From Rhodospirillales bacterium (GTDB taxonomy: Bacteria; Pseudomonadota; Alphaproteobacteria; Rhodospirillales; Defluviicoccaceae), in contig JALOTH010000029.1 of NCBI GenBank assembly GCA_025458035.1, forward strand, positions 1-37,300: a stretch of DNA of 37,300 nucleotides, given 5' to 3'. Positions 16,646-27,493 of this stretch are shown piece by piece (positions within the stretch are counted from its first letter, which is position 1; each line of letters opens with the position of its first letter). The position numbers were made by a program, and so were the translations under genes. A model generated the notes under the pieces. The model saw only the letters and a program-made list of their open reading frames with translations, was not told the DNA's origin and searched no databases.

Positions 16646-17332
16646 TCAGGCGGCAACGGCGCCGGACGCCGCCACGTCCAGCATGCGGGCGAGCACCGCC
16701 GGCTCCTGGGCGCCGCAGATGGCGATGGAGCGGTCGAACAGGAACGCCGGCACGCCGTTGATGCCCAGTTGATGGGCGCGGCGGTTATCGCCGCGGACGG
16801 CGGCCTCGCCGTTGCCGCTGGCGAGAAAGGCAGCGGCGGCAGCAGAGTCGAGACCGGCCTCGCCGGCGAGGGCGACGAGCACGCCCGCATCGCCAATGTC
16901 GAGGCCGCGCACGAAGAAGGCGCGGAACACCGCCTCCACCATTGCCGTCGACTCGCCGGCGGTGGCGGCGAACCGCACCAGCCGGTGCGCGGCGACGGTA
17001 TTGGGTGTCCGCTGGATCCGTTCAAAGGCAAAGTCGATGCCGACGGCGCGGCCGACGCGGGCGATGGCGTCGTGGATGCGCTGGCTGCGCGTCTCGCTGC
17101 CGAACTTGCGCAGCAGATAGCCGCTGCGCTCGACGCCGCCGGCCGGCAGATCGGGCGTCAGCAGGAACGGCCACCAGGTCACGCGCGTGCGCAACCCCGG
17201 CCGCAGCGCCTGCATCATTTCGAGGTGGCGCTTGCCGATGTAGCACCACGGACAGGCGAGATCGAAGATCACCTCGATGGCGACGGGCCGGCGGGCGGCG
17301 GCGGGCGGCCCCCCCGCCTCTCGGGTCACCAC
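16646..17332 (-). CDS. DsbA-family oxidoreductase (FrnE-like)
   Basis: IEVIFDLACPWCYIGKRHLEMMQ (CPWC) and GINGVPAFLFDRSIAICGAQEP. Confidence 0.87.
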   Translation of the reverse strand: MVTREAGGPPAAARRPVAIEVIFDLACPWCYIGKRHLEMMQALRPGLRTRVTWWPFLLTPDLPAGGVERSGYLLRKFGSETRSQRIHDAIARVGRAVGIDFAFERIQRTPNTVAAHRLVRFAATAGESTAMVEAVFRAFFVRGLDIGDAGVLVALAGEAGLDSAAAAAFLASGNGEAAVRGDNRRAHQLGINGVPAFLFDRSIAICGAQEPAVLARMLDVAASGAVAA

Positions 17333-17439
17333 GGCGAGCCCCTGCCGCCGATGGCGGCGCCAAAGGCCACGGCGATGATCGCGGCACTTGAAATGCCAGC
17401 CGGGTCTGTGCCAGATATTAGCAATCGGGAGTTGTCCTC

Positions 17440-17772
17440 ATGACGCATGTTCGGCACGCCAAATTCCAGATTGGACAGGTTGTCCGTCATCGCTTCTATC
17501 CGTTTCGCGGCGTCGTCTTCGACGTCGATCCGGAATTTTCCAACACCGAGGAATGGTGGCAGGCGATACCGGAACACATCCGTCCAGCGAAGGATCAGCC
17601 ATTCTACCACCTTCTCGCGGAAAATGCCGAGACGACGTATGTCGCCTATGTCTCGGAACAGAATTTGATCACCGACGAGTCCGGGGAGCCGGTTTCCCAT
17701 CCGCAGGTGAACGAGATTTTTGATGGCCTCGAAGACGGCGTCTACGTCTTTCGCCGCTCCGTGCAGAACTGA
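17440..17772 (+). CDS. hspQ: Heat shock protein HspQ
   Basis: AKFQIGQVVRHRFYPFRGVVFDVDPEFSNTEEWWQAIP...FYHLLAENAETTYVAYVSEQNL. Confidence 0.9.
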   Translation: MTHVRHAKFQIGQVVRHRFYPFRGVVFDVDPEFSNTEEWWQAIPEHIRPAKDQPFYHLLAENAETTYVAYVSEQNLITDESGEPVSHPQVNEIFDGLEDGVYVFRRSVQN

Positions 17773-17936
17773 CGGATCGGGCCCGAGCCACCGCCCATGC
17801 TGCGGCGGGTTTACAGCGGCGCGGCAATGTTGATATAGCAGTGTCCGGCTGCGGCAATGGCGCCGAGCCGGGCGGGAAACGCTGTGCCGTGATGCTGGCC
17901 GGCGTCCCCTGAACGCGGCGGCAAGATAGCGATCCG

Positions 17937-18869
17937 ATGAAAATTCTGGCGTGCAACAGCAACCGTCCGCTGGCCGAGGCGGTGGCCGCGTACCTTGGCC
18001 TGCCGGTCTCGCAGGCGTCGATCCGCCGCTTCTCCGATATGGAGGTGTTCGTCGAGATCCTGGAAAACGTGCGCGGCGAGGATGTCTTCGTCGTTCAGTC
18101 GACCTCCTACCCGGCGAACGACAACGTGATGGAATTGCTGGTGACGCTGGACGCGCTGCGCCGCGGCTCGGCGCGCCGCATCACCGCCGTCATCCCCTAC
18201 TACGGCTACGGCCGGCAGGACCGCAAGTCGGGGCCGCGCACGCCGATTTCCGCCAAGCTGGTCGCCAACCTGATCACCGTCGCCGGCGCCGACCGGGTGC
18301 TCACCGTCGATCTGCACGCGGGTCAGATCCAGGGCTTTTTCGACATCCCCGTCGATAACCTCTACGGCGCTCCGGTGTTCACCAAGGACATCGAGAAGCG
18401 CTTCAACTCCGATGACATGATGATCGTTTCGCCCGACATCGGCGGTGTCTTCCGCGCCCGGCTGATCGCCAAGCGCTTCGGCAGCGATCTTGCCATCGTC
18501 GACAAGCGGCGGGAGCGCGCCGGCGTTTCCGAAGTCATGCACGTCATCGGCGAGGTTCGCGAACGCCGCTGCATCCTCATTGACGATATCGTCGATTCCG
18601 CCGGCACCCTGTGCAACGCCGCCGTCGCGCTGATGGACGCTGGCGCCGCCTCCGTATCCGCCTACGCAACGCACGGCGTGTTGTCCGGCGGGGCGGTGGC
18701 CCGCGTCGGCGCCAGTCCCATCGAGAAACTGGTGATCACCGACAGCATCCTCGCCACCGAGGCGGTTCGCCTGTCCCACAACATCGCACAACTTTCGATT
18801 GCGCCGTTGATTGCCGAGGCGATGCGGCGGATCAGCGAGGAAACCTCGGTTTCGTCGCTATTCGATTGA
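17937..18869 (+). CDS. prs: Ribose-phosphate pyrophosphokinase
   Basis: [68 protein letters not shown]. Confidence 0.97.
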   Translation: MKILACNSNRPLAEAVAAYLGLPVSQASIRRFSDMEVFVEILENVRGEDVFVVQSTSYPANDNVMELLVTLDALRRGSARRITAVIPYYGYGRQDRKSGPRTPISAKLVANLITVAGADRVLTVDLHAGQIQGFFDIPVDNLYGAPVFTKDIEKRFNSDDMMIVSPDIGGVFRARLIAKRFGSDLAIVDKRRERAGVSEVMHVIGEVRERRCILIDDIVDSAGTLCNAAVALMDAGAASVSAYATHGVLSGGAVARVGASPIEKLVITDSILATEAVRLSHNIAQLSIAPLIAEAMRRISEETSVSSLFD

Positions 18870-18925
18870 CCCTCGCCGCGGCCCCACTTGCCCATTCCGT
18901 GCCCGTTCAGACAAGAGAGAATGCC

Positions 18926-19540
18926 ATGACCGAAACCGACACGATCATCGCCGAACCGCGCGTCGCTCGCGGCAAGGGCGGGGCGCGCCAAGCGCGGCGC
19001 AGCGGCCGCACCCCCGGCATCGTTTATGGCGGCGACGCCGATCCGCTGCCGATCACCGTCGATGCCGCCGAACTCAGCCGGCGTTCCCGGCAACCCGGCT
19101 TCCTCAGCCATGTCTTCGATTTGCAGGTCGGCGGCCAGAAGCAACCGGTGCTGCCGCGCGAGGTTCAGCACCACCCGCTGTCCGGGCAGGCTGTCCACGT
19201 CGATTTCATGCGGGTCAGCGCCACCACCGAGATCACCGTCGACGTCGAGATCGTTTTTGAGAACGCCGACAAGTCGCCGGGCCTCAAAGGCGGCGGCGTG
19301 CTCAACGTCGTCACCCATACGATCGCCATCGTCTGCATGCCTGGCGCGATCCCGGATCGCTTCGTCGTTGACCTGACCGGCCTTGAGATCGGCGATGTGG
19401 TCCATGCCGATGCCTTGAAGCTACCGGCGGGTGCCCGCCTCGTCGGCACCGAAATCTCGGCGACGATCGCCTCGGTGGCGCCACCGACATCGGAAGCGGC
19501 GGCACCGGCCGCCGCTGGCGAGGAAGACGCTTCGGCGTAG
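18926..19540 (+). CDS. rplY: 50S ribosomal protein L25/general stress protein Ctc
   Basis: GKGGARQARRSGRTPGIVYGG...HVDFMRV...; prs-L25-pth-ychF synteny. Confidence 0.93.
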   Translation: MTETDTIIAEPRVARGKGGARQARRSGRTPGIVYGGDADPLPITVDAAELSRRSRQPGFLSHVFDLQVGGQKQPVLPREVQHHPLSGQAVHVDFMRVSATTEITVDVEIVFENADKSPGLKGGGVLNVVTHTIAIVCMPGAIPDRFVVDLTGLEIGDVVHADALKLPAGARLVGTEISATIASVAPPTSEAAAPAAAGEEDASA

Positions 19541-19587
19541 GGCGCCGGCCTCCGGCACCGGCCGTCGGCCCGCCGCGGGACAGGGGG

Positions 19588-20250
19588 GTGGCAACACTGA
19601 ACGGGCGGGCGGTGCTGGTCGGACTGGGTAACCCGGGCGCCGCCTATGCCGGCCATCGCCACAACATTGGCTTCATGGCCATCGACCGCGTCGCCGCGGT
19701 GCATCGGCTGACGCCGTTCCGCCGGCGGTTTCAAGGTGACGTCGCCGATGGCAGCATCGACGGCCGGCCCTGCCTGGCGCTGAAACCGCTGACCTTCATG
19801 AACGAATCCGGCCGCGCCGTCGGCGAGCTGTGCCGTTTCTACAAGGTTCCCGCCGACGCCGTGTTCGTCTTCCATGATGATCTGGACATCGCCTGCGGGC
19901 GGTTGCGGGTCAAACAGGGCGGCGGCCACGCCGGCCACAACGGCCTGAAAAGCCTCGACGCCCATATCGGTCCCGAGTACTGGCGGATCCGCCTTGGCAT
20001 CGGCCATCCGGGGGATAAGGCACGGGTGCACGGCTATGTGCTGTCGGATTTTGCCGCCGCCGATCGCCAATGGCTGGCGCCGCTGCTGGATGCGGTGGCG
20101 GGACAGATCGGCATTCTGCTCAGTGGCGACGCCGCCGCGTTCACCAGTCGCATCGCCCTTGCGCTGCGGCCGCCGGCGGCGCCAGCGAAGGGCGAAGATG
20201 GACGCATCGAAGCGGGTGGCGGCGGTGCGGCCAAGCCGCGGGAAGGATGA
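19588..20250 (+). CDS. pth: Peptidyl-tRNA hydrolase
   Basis: GTG start; [66 protein letters not shown]. Confidence 0.96.
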   Translation: MATLNGRAVLVGLGNPGAAYAGHRHNIGFMAIDRVAAVHRLTPFRRRFQGDVADGSIDGRPCLALKPLTFMNESGRAVGELCRFYKVPADAVFVFHDDLDIACGRLRVKQGGGHAGHNGLKSLDAHIGPEYWRIRLGIGHPGDKARVHGYVLSDFAAADRQWLAPLLDAVAGQIGILLSGDAAAFTSRIALALRPPAAPAKGEDGRIEAGGGGAAKPREG

Positions 20251-20253
20251 GAC

Positions 20254-21351
20254 ATGGGCTTTAACTGCGGCATCGTCGGCCTGCCCAACGTCGGCAAGTC
20301 GACGTTGTTCAACGCGCTGACCCAGTCGGCGGCAGCCGCCGCCGCCAACTTTCCGTTCTGTACCATCGAGCCGAACGTCGGCCGGGTGCCGGTGCCCGAT
20401 GCCCGCCTCGAGCGCATCGCCGCCATCGCCAAGTCGGCGAAGGTGATCCCGACGCAACTGGAATTCGTCGATATCGCCGGCCTCGTCGCCGGCGCCAGTC
20501 GCGGCGAGGGCCTCGGCAACCAGTTTCTCGCCCACATCCGCGAGGTCGACGCCATCCTCCATCTTGTCCGCTGTTTCGAGGATGGCGACGTCACCCATGT
20601 CGCCGGGGCGGTGGCGCCGCTGCGCGACATCGAGACCATCGACACCGAACTGATGCTCGCCGACCTCGACAGCCTGGAAAAGCGCGAGGCGGGCCTTGCC
20701 AAGCGGGCGAAGGGCGGCGACCGCGAGGCGAAGGAGGCGCTGGAGTTGCTCGCCCGCGCGCTTGCCGCGCTGCGCGAGGGCCGCCCGGCGCGCGCCGTGC
20801 CCCTCGGCGACGATGAACGGGCGCCGTTTCGGGCCCTGCAACTGCTGACCGCAAAGCCGGTTCTCTATGTCTGCAATGTCGATGAGGGCACCGCCGCCAC
20901 CGGCAATGCCATGAGCGATGCCGTCGCCGCCCACGCGGCGCGGGAAGGCGCCGACAGCGTCGTCATCTCGGCCGCCATCGAAGCGGAAGTGGCGGAACTG
21001 CCTGCGGATGAGCGCGCCGCCTTCCTCGACAGCCTGGGCTTGGCGGAAACCGGCCTCGCCCGCGTGATCCGCGCCGGGCACCGGCTGCTCGACCTGATCA
21101 CCTTCTTCACCGCCGGACCCAAGGAAAGCCGCGCCTGGACGATCCGCCGCGGCACCCGCGCGCCCCAGGCGGGCGGCGTCATTCACTCCGATTTCGAGCG
21201 GGGCTTCATCCGCGCCGAGACCATCGCCTATGACGATTTCGTCGCCCTTGGCGGCGAGGCGGCGGCCCGCGACGCCGGGCGGATGCGCTCGGAGGGCCGC
21301 GACTACATCGTCGCCGACGGCGATATCCTGCTGTTCCGCTTCAACGTCTGA
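20254..21351 (+). CDS. ychF: Redox-regulated ATPase/GTP-binding protein YchF
   Basis: [24 protein letters not shown]...[20 protein letters not shown]-terminal TGS-like domain. Confidence 0.96.
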   Translation: MGFNCGIVGLPNVGKSTLFNALTQSAAAAAANFPFCTIEPNVGRVPVPDARLERIAAIAKSAKVIPTQLEFVDIAGLVAGASRGEGLGNQFLAHIREVDAILHLVRCFEDGDVTHVAGAVAPLRDIETIDTELMLADLDSLEKREAGLAKRAKGGDREAKEALELLARALAALREGRPARAVPLGDDERAPFRALQLLTAKPVLYVCNVDEGTAATGNAMSDAVAAHAAREGADSVVISAAIEAEVAELPADERAAFLDSLGLAETGLARVIRAGHRLLDLITFFTAGPKESRAWTIRRGTRAPQAGGVIHSDFERGFIRAETIAYDDFVALGGEAAARDAGRMRSEGRDYIVADGDILLFRFNV

Positions 21352-23176
21352 CGCTGAACGGCACCACCTCCCGATCGAGGTGGCGGGCCACATAGGCGGC
21401 AAATTCGGCGGCCGGCAGCGGCGGCGAGAACAGGTAGCCCTGCGCCTCGTTGCAGCCGAGTTCGCGCAGCCGCCGCGCCTGCTCCGGCGTCTCCACGCCC
21501 TCCGCCGTCGTCTGCATGGCAAGGCTGGCCCCAAGCGCGATGACGGCGCGGACGATCGCCAGGCCGCCATCGCCGCTCTCGAGGTCGCGGACGAAGGTGC
21601 CGTCGATCTTGATGCGATCGATGGGGAACCGGCGCAGGTAGCTGAGCGATGAGTAACCGGTGCCGAAATCGTCCATGGCGATTTCGACGCCGATGCTTTT
21701 CAGCGCCTTCAGGGTGGTCAGTGTCTGCTCGGTGTCGGTGAGCAGGACGCCTTCGGTGATTTCGAGCTCGAGCCGCTGCGGGTCGATGCCGGTCTCGCCG
21801 ACGACGCTGGCAATGCTTTCGGCGAGGCCGGCGATGCGGAATTGCGCCGGCGACAGGTTGACGGCGATGCGCAAGGGCCGCCAGCGGTTGGCCTCAAGGC
21901 AGGCGGTGCGCAGCACCCATTCGCCCAGCGGCACGATCAGCCCGGTCTCCTCGGCGATGGCGATGAAAGCTCCGGGCGGGATCACGCCCCGCTGCGGGTG
22001 GCGCCAGCGCACCAGGGCCTCGGCGCCGACAAGGCGGCCGCTGCCGAGGGCAAACTGCGGCTGGTAGTGGACCTGGAACTGATCACCGGCTTCCAGCGCG
22101 CGGCGGATGTCGCACTCCATCGTCCGCCGCGTCTTCAGCCGGTCGTTCATGCGCTCCTCGAAGAAGTGATAGGTGCCCCGCGCCTCGCTTTTCACCCGGT
22201 GCAGCGTCAGGCCAGCCTGGCCGAGCAGAGTACTGCCGGTGCCGCGCCCACTGTAGACGGCGATGCCGATGGAGCAGCCGATCACGATCTCGTCGGCGGC
22301 AAAGGTGAACTTCTCTCGCAGCCGGTCGATGATCCGCTGCGCCAGCGCCGCCGCGTCCTCCGGCTGCTGCGATCCGCACTGAATGATCGCGAATTCATCG
22401 GCGCCGAGGCGGGCGAGGGTGTCGCTCTTGCGCAGACACTCGCCGATGCGGGCCGCCGCCACCTGCAACAGACGGTCGCCAACGGCGTGACCGAGGGCGT
22501 CATTGACATCCTTGAAATGGTCAAGGTCGAGGCAGAGGACGGCAACGCTCTCTCCCGACCGGCGAGCGTGCACGATCGCCTGCTCCAGGCGGTCGGCAAA
22601 CAGCGTGCGGTTGGGCAGCGCCGTCAGCCGATCGTGGCTGTCGAGATAGGCGATATGGGCGGTGGCCTTGCGCAAGGCCCGCAGCGGGACGTTGCGGACA
22701 ACGAGGAACAGGCCGATGGCGACGACCAGGCTGACCGCCGCCGCCAGGGCGGTGTCGAGCAGCAGCGGGCGCATCGACCAGATCACCTCGGCCCGCCCCA
22801 CCACCTCGCCGGCGTCGTAGATCGGCGCGGAACGGACGATGCGCGGCGCGGCCACCGCATCCACCGCCGGCGACGGCTTGCCGACGATCGGCGCCCCCGA
22901 GGCAGCGAGCACGCGGCTGGCTTCCTCGCCGGCCGCCGGCACCTCGGGCAGGATGGCGAGCAGGCGCTGGTGCTCAAAGGGCCACAGCACCGGGTTGCGC
23001 GCCGCCATCGCGGTGATGTCCCGGCCGAGTGCCGCCGCCAGCAGGTCAATGCGGTCGACGTGGCGTCCGTAGCCGGCATGCAGGATGGCCAGCGGCGCGA
23101 CGACGGCGCTCAGAATGGCGACCGTCACCGCCATGCAGGTGATCATCCGCGCCAGACGGCGCTCATCGTCGGCCAT
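21341..23176 (-). CDS. Membrane GGDEF(degenerate)-EAL protein
   Basis: Two TM helices; RLGADEFAII in place of GGDEF; intact-looking EAL motifs EALVRWRHP, NLSPAQFR, EITEGVL, MDDFGTGYSSLSYL, TAEGVET, QGYLFSPPLP. Confidence 0.9.
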   Translation of the reverse strand: MADDERRLARMITCMAVTVAILSAVVAPLAILHAGYGRHVDRIDLLAAALGRDITAMAARNPVLWPFEHQRLLAILPEVPAAGEEASRVLAASGAPIVGKPSPAVDAVAAPRIVRSAPIYDAGEVVGRAEVIWSMRPLLLDTALAAAVSLVVAIGLFLVVRNVPLRALRKATAHIAYLDSHDRLTALPNRTLFADRLEQAIVHARRSGESVAVLCLDLDHFKDVNDALGHAVGDRLLQVAAARIGECLRKSDTLARLGADEFAIIQCGSQQPEDAAALAQRIIDRLREKFTFAADEIVIGCSIGIAVYSGRGTGSTLLGQAGLTLHRVKSEARGTYHFFEERMNDRLKTRRTMECDIRRALEAGDQFQVHYQPQFALGSGRLVGAEALVRWRHPQRGVIPPGAFIAIAEETGLIVPLGEWVLRTACLEANRWRPLRIAVNLSPAQFRIAGLAESIASVVGETGIDPQRLELEITEGVLLTDTEQTLTTLKALKSIGVEIAMDDFGTGYSSLSYLRRFPIDRIKIDGTFVRDLESGDGGLAIVRAVIALGASLAMQTTAEGVETPEQARRLRELGCNEAQGYLFSPPLPAAEFAAYVARHLDREVVPFSVRR

Positions 23177-23181
23177 GACGA

Positions 23182-23940
23182 TCAATCTCCGAAAACGACG
23201 GGAACGCTGGCCGGTGTCAGGCCGTTGGCGAGCAGCAGGTCGTGGTGGCGGTCGGCGAGCAAGAACTCGACGAGAGCAGCCACCGGCGGTGCGGACGGCT
23301 GATGGCGGACGATGGCGATGCGGCGGTGCAGTCGGTACAGGCCGAGCCATTCGTTGCCGGCGGACGGCTCGATGCCGTCGATAAGCAGTGGCCGCAACCG
23401 GCGATGGGCAGTGAGGACGTGGCCGGCGGTGGTAAAGCCGATCGACCCCGGCACCGCTTCGATGCGGTCGGCGAGATCCTCATCGGAGTGAACCACCGTC
23501 AAGCCCGGCCGCTGCCGGGCGTGATCGATGGCGGAGGCGAGCCCCGACGAGGCCGCCTTCACCTGCCACAGGTCACGGGACGTGGACGGCGGCAGCTGCA
23601 AACGTACCGGCGTGCCGTCCGGCCATCGCGTCATCCAGCCGGCGAGGATCGCCACCAGGTCGTCCAGCTTGATCGAGCCGACCGGCACCTGATCGTGTAC
23701 GGCGAGGATCACCGGTGTGCGTACCCACTCGCGGATGGCCAGCGGCGGCGCGCCGTCCGGGATGGTCAGCGGGCCGGCGACGATGAGAAGATCGACGTGG
23801 CCGGCGATAAGGGCGTTGGTGGCGTCGATCGGCTGCATCGCCGGCAGCAGCATCGCCCCGATGTCCCGCTGGCGCGCTTCCGGGCTGGCGAGAAGCTGAC
23901 GCACGGCCGGCGCCGCCGCACCATCGCAGACGACGCGCAA
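23182..23940 (-). CDS. Substrate-binding-protein-like (PstS/PBP-like) protein
   Basis: LIVAGPLTIPDGAPPLAIREWVRTPVILAVHDQVPVGSIKLDDLVAILAG...PGSIGFTTAGHV is typical of PstS-like proteins; no clear signal peptide, TTG or other non-ATG start. Confidence 0.65.
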   Translation of the reverse strand: MRVVCDGAAAPAVRQLLASPEARQRDIGAMLLPAMQPIDATNALIAGHVDLLIVAGPLTIPDGAPPLAIREWVRTPVILAVHDQVPVGSIKLDDLVAILAGWMTRWPDGTPVRLQLPPSTSRDLWQVKAASSGLASAIDHARQRPGLTVVHSDEDLADRIEAVPGSIGFTTAGHVLTAHRRLRPLLIDGIEPSAGNEWLGLYRLHRRIAIVRHQPSAPPVAALVEFLLADRHHDLLLANGLTPASVPVVFGD

Positions 23941-24121
23941 ACGCTCGCGGCCCCGGGGGCTTCGGCGATAGCATGGCCCAGCTTAATACCCGCTTAATGC
24001 AACCGGAGGGCGAGCGCCTCCGATATCGGCAAGGGGAGACGCGGCGTTAAGGCTTCGGTGAGGGAGTTGCGCTAGTTTCGGCACAGCGCCTGATCTCCCT
24101 CTGCTCACACGGGTTGTCACG

Positions 24122-24460
24122 ATGACGGACTGCCGTCCCGCCGAACGTCGCAAGGAACGCCGCTACATCCTCTGTGGCGTCGACTGCTGGATCGACGGCC
24201 GCCCCACGCACATCGTCGATATCTCCCGCAGCGGCGTCCGCATGCTGCTGCCGCCGGCGCTGGCCATCGAAGACCGTCCCTACGACATCGTCTTCGACAT
24301 GCCCGAAGGCGGACAGGTCCGCAGCTTCCGGGTTTCCGGCCAGCCGCTCCGACACACGGAACACTATGTCGTGCTCACCTACGCGCCACCGTGCGCGGAC
24401 TGGGAAGCGCTGCTGCTGTCGCTCGATACCTTCGAGATGACGCGGCTCACCGCCATCTGA
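24122..24460 (+). CDS. PilZ domain protein
   Basis: RRKERRYILCGVDCWIDGRPTHIVDISRSGVRMLLP: RxxxR...DxSxxG motif. Confidence 0.8.
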   Translation: MTDCRPAERRKERRYILCGVDCWIDGRPTHIVDISRSGVRMLLPPALAIEDRPYDIVFDMPEGGQVRSFRVSGQPLRHTEHYVVLTYAPPCADWEALLLSLDTFEMTRLTAI

Positions 24461-24499
24461 GCCGTCGGCCACGGCGGCGCCCGCCGCCCATCGCCCCGC

Positions 24500-24525
24500 A
24501 ACCGTGTTCAACGAACGGTTTTTTT
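24500..24525 (+). terminator. Rho-independent terminator after PilZ gene
   Basis: AACCGT-gttcaacga-ACGGTT followed by a T tract. Confidence 0.65.
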
Positions 24526-24638
24526 CCGCGCCGTTAAACGGGGATTCATCGTCTGCGGCCAACAGTGCCTGGCTTGTGCGCTGACGCGACCTATGGCCGC
24601 GGCGGCATCAACCGGTTGATCGAGGCGATACCAACCCC

Positions 24639-25814
24639 ATGGAACGCGAGCTGCTCCAGCTCTTTCTCCGCTCAGGCCCGGCCCGGCAATACAACGTCCG
24701 GATGTTCACGGCCAAGGTGCGGGCGGAGACGCCGGAAACGCCGGAATTCCTTTTCCGCATCCCGTTCCTCAATGAATGCATCATCTTCAAGACGGTGATC
24801 GCCAGTGAACATGCCGGCTGCACCGATCGGCGGCCGGTGCGGACGCTGATCTATCTGCCCTACGACGGCATGCGCCCGGGCGACGGCGGCGAGTCCTTCG
24901 TCTTTTCCATCGGTGATTTCGCCAGCTTCGTACAGTTCAAGTCGGGCGGCAGCAGCCACGACGAGATCGCCCTCGACCACGACCAGCGGCTGCTGAGCAT
25001 CCTCGATACGGTGCCGACGATGAGCCCGCTCATCCTCGCCCTCGCCTTCGAGCGGGCGCGCACCTACGTGCCGCAGCCCTATCTCGATCTGCCGCCCGAG
25101 GTGCGGGTCAAGCTGATCACCTTCCTGAAAAGCCGCATCCGGCCGCTGGTCGTCGCCGCCTACGACAAAGCGGGCGCCAACATCGACCGGGCCGTCGAAT
25201 TCATGGTCAACCGGCTGCTGACGCTCGACGACGTGCGCGCGATCATGCCGCTGGTGCAGGCGCTGCGCATTCCGCCGATGCAGGCGGCGGAGGTGCTGAG
25301 CGCGTGGATCGGCCTCACCTATTTCGAGTACGAGTACTCGGCGCTGCAAAATCATCTTCAGGAATTCTCGCTGTGGATGGCCGATCCCAGCTGGCAGCGG
25401 GAGCCTTCGTCAATGAAGGATCGCGACTTCGCGATGTTCCTGATCAAGTTCGTGCAGAAGCGGCTGCACGACGACTGGCAGCGCATCGTTCTGCTGTCGC
25501 GCCGCTATCAGGAGGCGTACAACGGCCTCGTCTACAACAGCGAGGTCAAGCCGTTCAGCGACTTTCTGCTGGAATGCCGGTCGATGTACTGGGAAATGGG
25601 CGACGTGCTCGGCCGCTTCGAGCAGACGACCCACGTCTGGCGCCGCTATAAACATCAGCTCGTCGGCCGCAATTGCAGCATTCGCGCCATCATCCAGTTT
25701 TTCTCGCTGCTCCGCACGCTGCACGGCCCGCCGCCGCAGCTTTCGCAACTGACGCAGCAACTGGCGGCCACCGACGAGGGTGGCTTCGTCTCCCTCACCG
25801 CCAACCTGTTCTGA
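24639..25814 (+). CDS. Conserved-looking soluble protein of unknown function, 391 aa
   Basis: Long non-repetitive balanced composition (MERELLQLFLRSGPARQYNVRMFTAKVRAETPETPEFLFRIPFLNE...); no family recognised. Confidence 0.75.
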   Translation: MERELLQLFLRSGPARQYNVRMFTAKVRAETPETPEFLFRIPFLNECIIFKTVIASEHAGCTDRRPVRTLIYLPYDGMRPGDGGESFVFSIGDFASFVQFKSGGSSHDEIALDHDQRLLSILDTVPTMSPLILALAFERARTYVPQPYLDLPPEVRVKLITFLKSRIRPLVVAAYDKAGANIDRAVEFMVNRLLTLDDVRAIMPLVQALRIPPMQAAEVLSAWIGLTYFEYEYSALQNHLQEFSLWMADPSWQREPSSMKDRDFAMFLIKFVQKRLHDDWQRIVLLSRRYQEAYNGLVYNSEVKPFSDFLLECRSMYWEMGDVLGRFEQTTHVWRRYKHQLVGRNCSIRAIIQFFSLLRTLHGPPPQLSQLTQQLAATDEGGFVSLTANLF

Positions 25815-25829
25815 GCCTCGCCGCCCCGC

Positions 25830-27344
25830 TCACCCGGTCTGGTCGTCCACCCAATCCTTGGCGCGGCTGACGGCGCGGCGCCAGCCGGCGCGCAGCGTCT
25901 CCACCCGTTCGCGATCCATCGCCGGCTCGAAACGGCGGTCCACGCGCCACTGCCCGGCGAGGGCATCGGCATCCCGCCAGACGCCGGCGGCGAGGCCGGC
26001 CAGATAGGCGGCGCCGAGCGCCGTCGTCTCGGTGACGCGCGGGCGGACGATCGGCCGGCCGAGGATGTCCGCCTGGAACTGCATGAGCAGATCATTGGCG
26101 GCGGCGCCGCCGTCGACCCGCAACTCGGCGATCGGCGCGCCGGCATCGCTTTCCATGGCATCGCTTTCCATGGCGTCGATGACATCGGCGACCTGAAAGG
26201 CGATCGCCTCCAGCGCGGCGCGGGCGAGGTGGGCGGCGGTCACGCCGCGGGTCAGGCCGAGGATGGCACCCCGCGCCCTGGCGTCCCAGTGCGGCGCGCC
26301 GAGGCCGACGAAGGCGGGAACGAAGAAGACGCCGTTGGCGTCCGCCACCCTCGCCGCCAGCGCCTCGACGTCGCCGGAGGCGCCGATCAGGCCGAGCCCG
26401 TCGCGCAGCCACTGGACGACGGCGCCGCCGATGAAGATGCTGCCCTCCAGCGCGTAGCGGGTCTCGCCGCCGATGCGCCAGCCGACCGTCGTCAGCAGCC
26501 GATTCTGCGACGCCACCGGCTGCGTTCCGGTGTTCAGCAGCAGGAAGCAGCCGGTGCCGTAGGTGCACTTCGCCATGCCGGGGGCAAGGCACAGCTGGCC
26601 GAACAGGGCGGCCTGCTGATCGCCGGCGATGCCGCCCAGGGGTACGGGGCGCGCAAACACCTCCGTCGCCGTCTCGCCGACGATGCCGCTGCTGGCCACC
26701 ACCTCCGGCAGCAGCGGCCGCGGAATGTCGAGCAGCGCCAGCAGCGCATCGTCCCAATCCATGGTGTGGATGTTGAACAGCAGGGTGCGCGAGGCGTTCG
26801 ACGCATCGGTGACGTGCAGGCGACCGCCCGTCAGGTTCCAGATCAGCCAGCTGTCGACGGTGCCGAAGGCGAGTTCGCCGGCCTCGGCCCGTGCCTGCGC
26901 CCCCGGCAGCGCATCCAGCAGCCAGCGGATCTTGGTGGCCGAGAAGTAGGCATCGACGACGAGGCCGGTGCGGGCGCGGAAGATTTCGGCGCGGCCGTCG
27001 GCATGCATGGCGTCACACAGGCCGGCGGTGCGCCGGTCCTGCCAGACGATGGCGTTGGCGATCGGCTGCCCGGTCGCCCGCTCCCAGATGATCGTCGTCT
27101 CCCGCTGGTTGGTGATGCCGATGGCGGCGAGATCGCCGGCACCGATGCCCGCCATCGCCATCGCCTCGGTGGCAACGCCAGCCTCCGTCGACCAGATTTC
27201 GCCGGGGTCGTGTTCGACCCAGCCCGGACGCGGATAGAGCTGGCGGAATTCCTTCTGGGCGACGGCGACGATGCGGCCCGCCTCGTCAAACACGATCGCC
27301 CGCGAACTCGTCGTTCCCTGATCAAAGGCGAGAACGTGGCGCAT
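25830..27344 (-). CDS. glpK: Glycerol kinase
   Basis: [76 protein letters not shown]. Confidence 0.97.
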   Translation of the reverse strand: MRHVLAFDQGTTSSRAIVFDEAGRIVAVAQKEFRQLYPRPGWVEHDPGEIWSTEAGVATEAMAMAGIGAGDLAAIGITNQRETTIIWERATGQPIANAIVWQDRRTAGLCDAMHADGRAEIFRARTGLVVDAYFSATKIRWLLDALPGAQARAEAGELAFGTVDSWLIWNLTGGRLHVTDASNASRTLLFNIHTMDWDDALLALLDIPRPLLPEVVASSGIVGETATEVFARPVPLGGIAGDQQAALFGQLCLAPGMAKCTYGTGCFLLLNTGTQPVASQNRLLTTVGWRIGGETRYALEGSIFIGGAVVQWLRDGLGLIGASGDVEALAARVADANGVFFVPAFVGLGAPHWDARARGAILGLTRGVTAAHLARAALEAIAFQVADVIDAMESDAMESDAGAPIAELRVDGGAAANDLLMQFQADILGRPIVRPRVTETTALGAAYLAGLAAGVWRDADALAGQWRVDRRFEPAMDRERVETLRAGWRRAVSRAKDWVDDQTG

Positions 27345-27493
27345 CGCTGTCCCTCCGCCGCCTGAGCTGGCCCGCCCGCAGTATTGACCAAACCGGTCGG
27401 CCGCGGCAGGGGGCAGATCGCGGGCGAATGCCTTGACCGGCGGCGAGACGGGGCTAGGCTGGCGCCGCCACCCCTGCCGAGGAGCCTCCGCTC

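Noticed and set aside
17937-21351. prs-rplY-pth-ychF cluster as a notable system
   Set aside because: Well known conserved housekeeping synteny.
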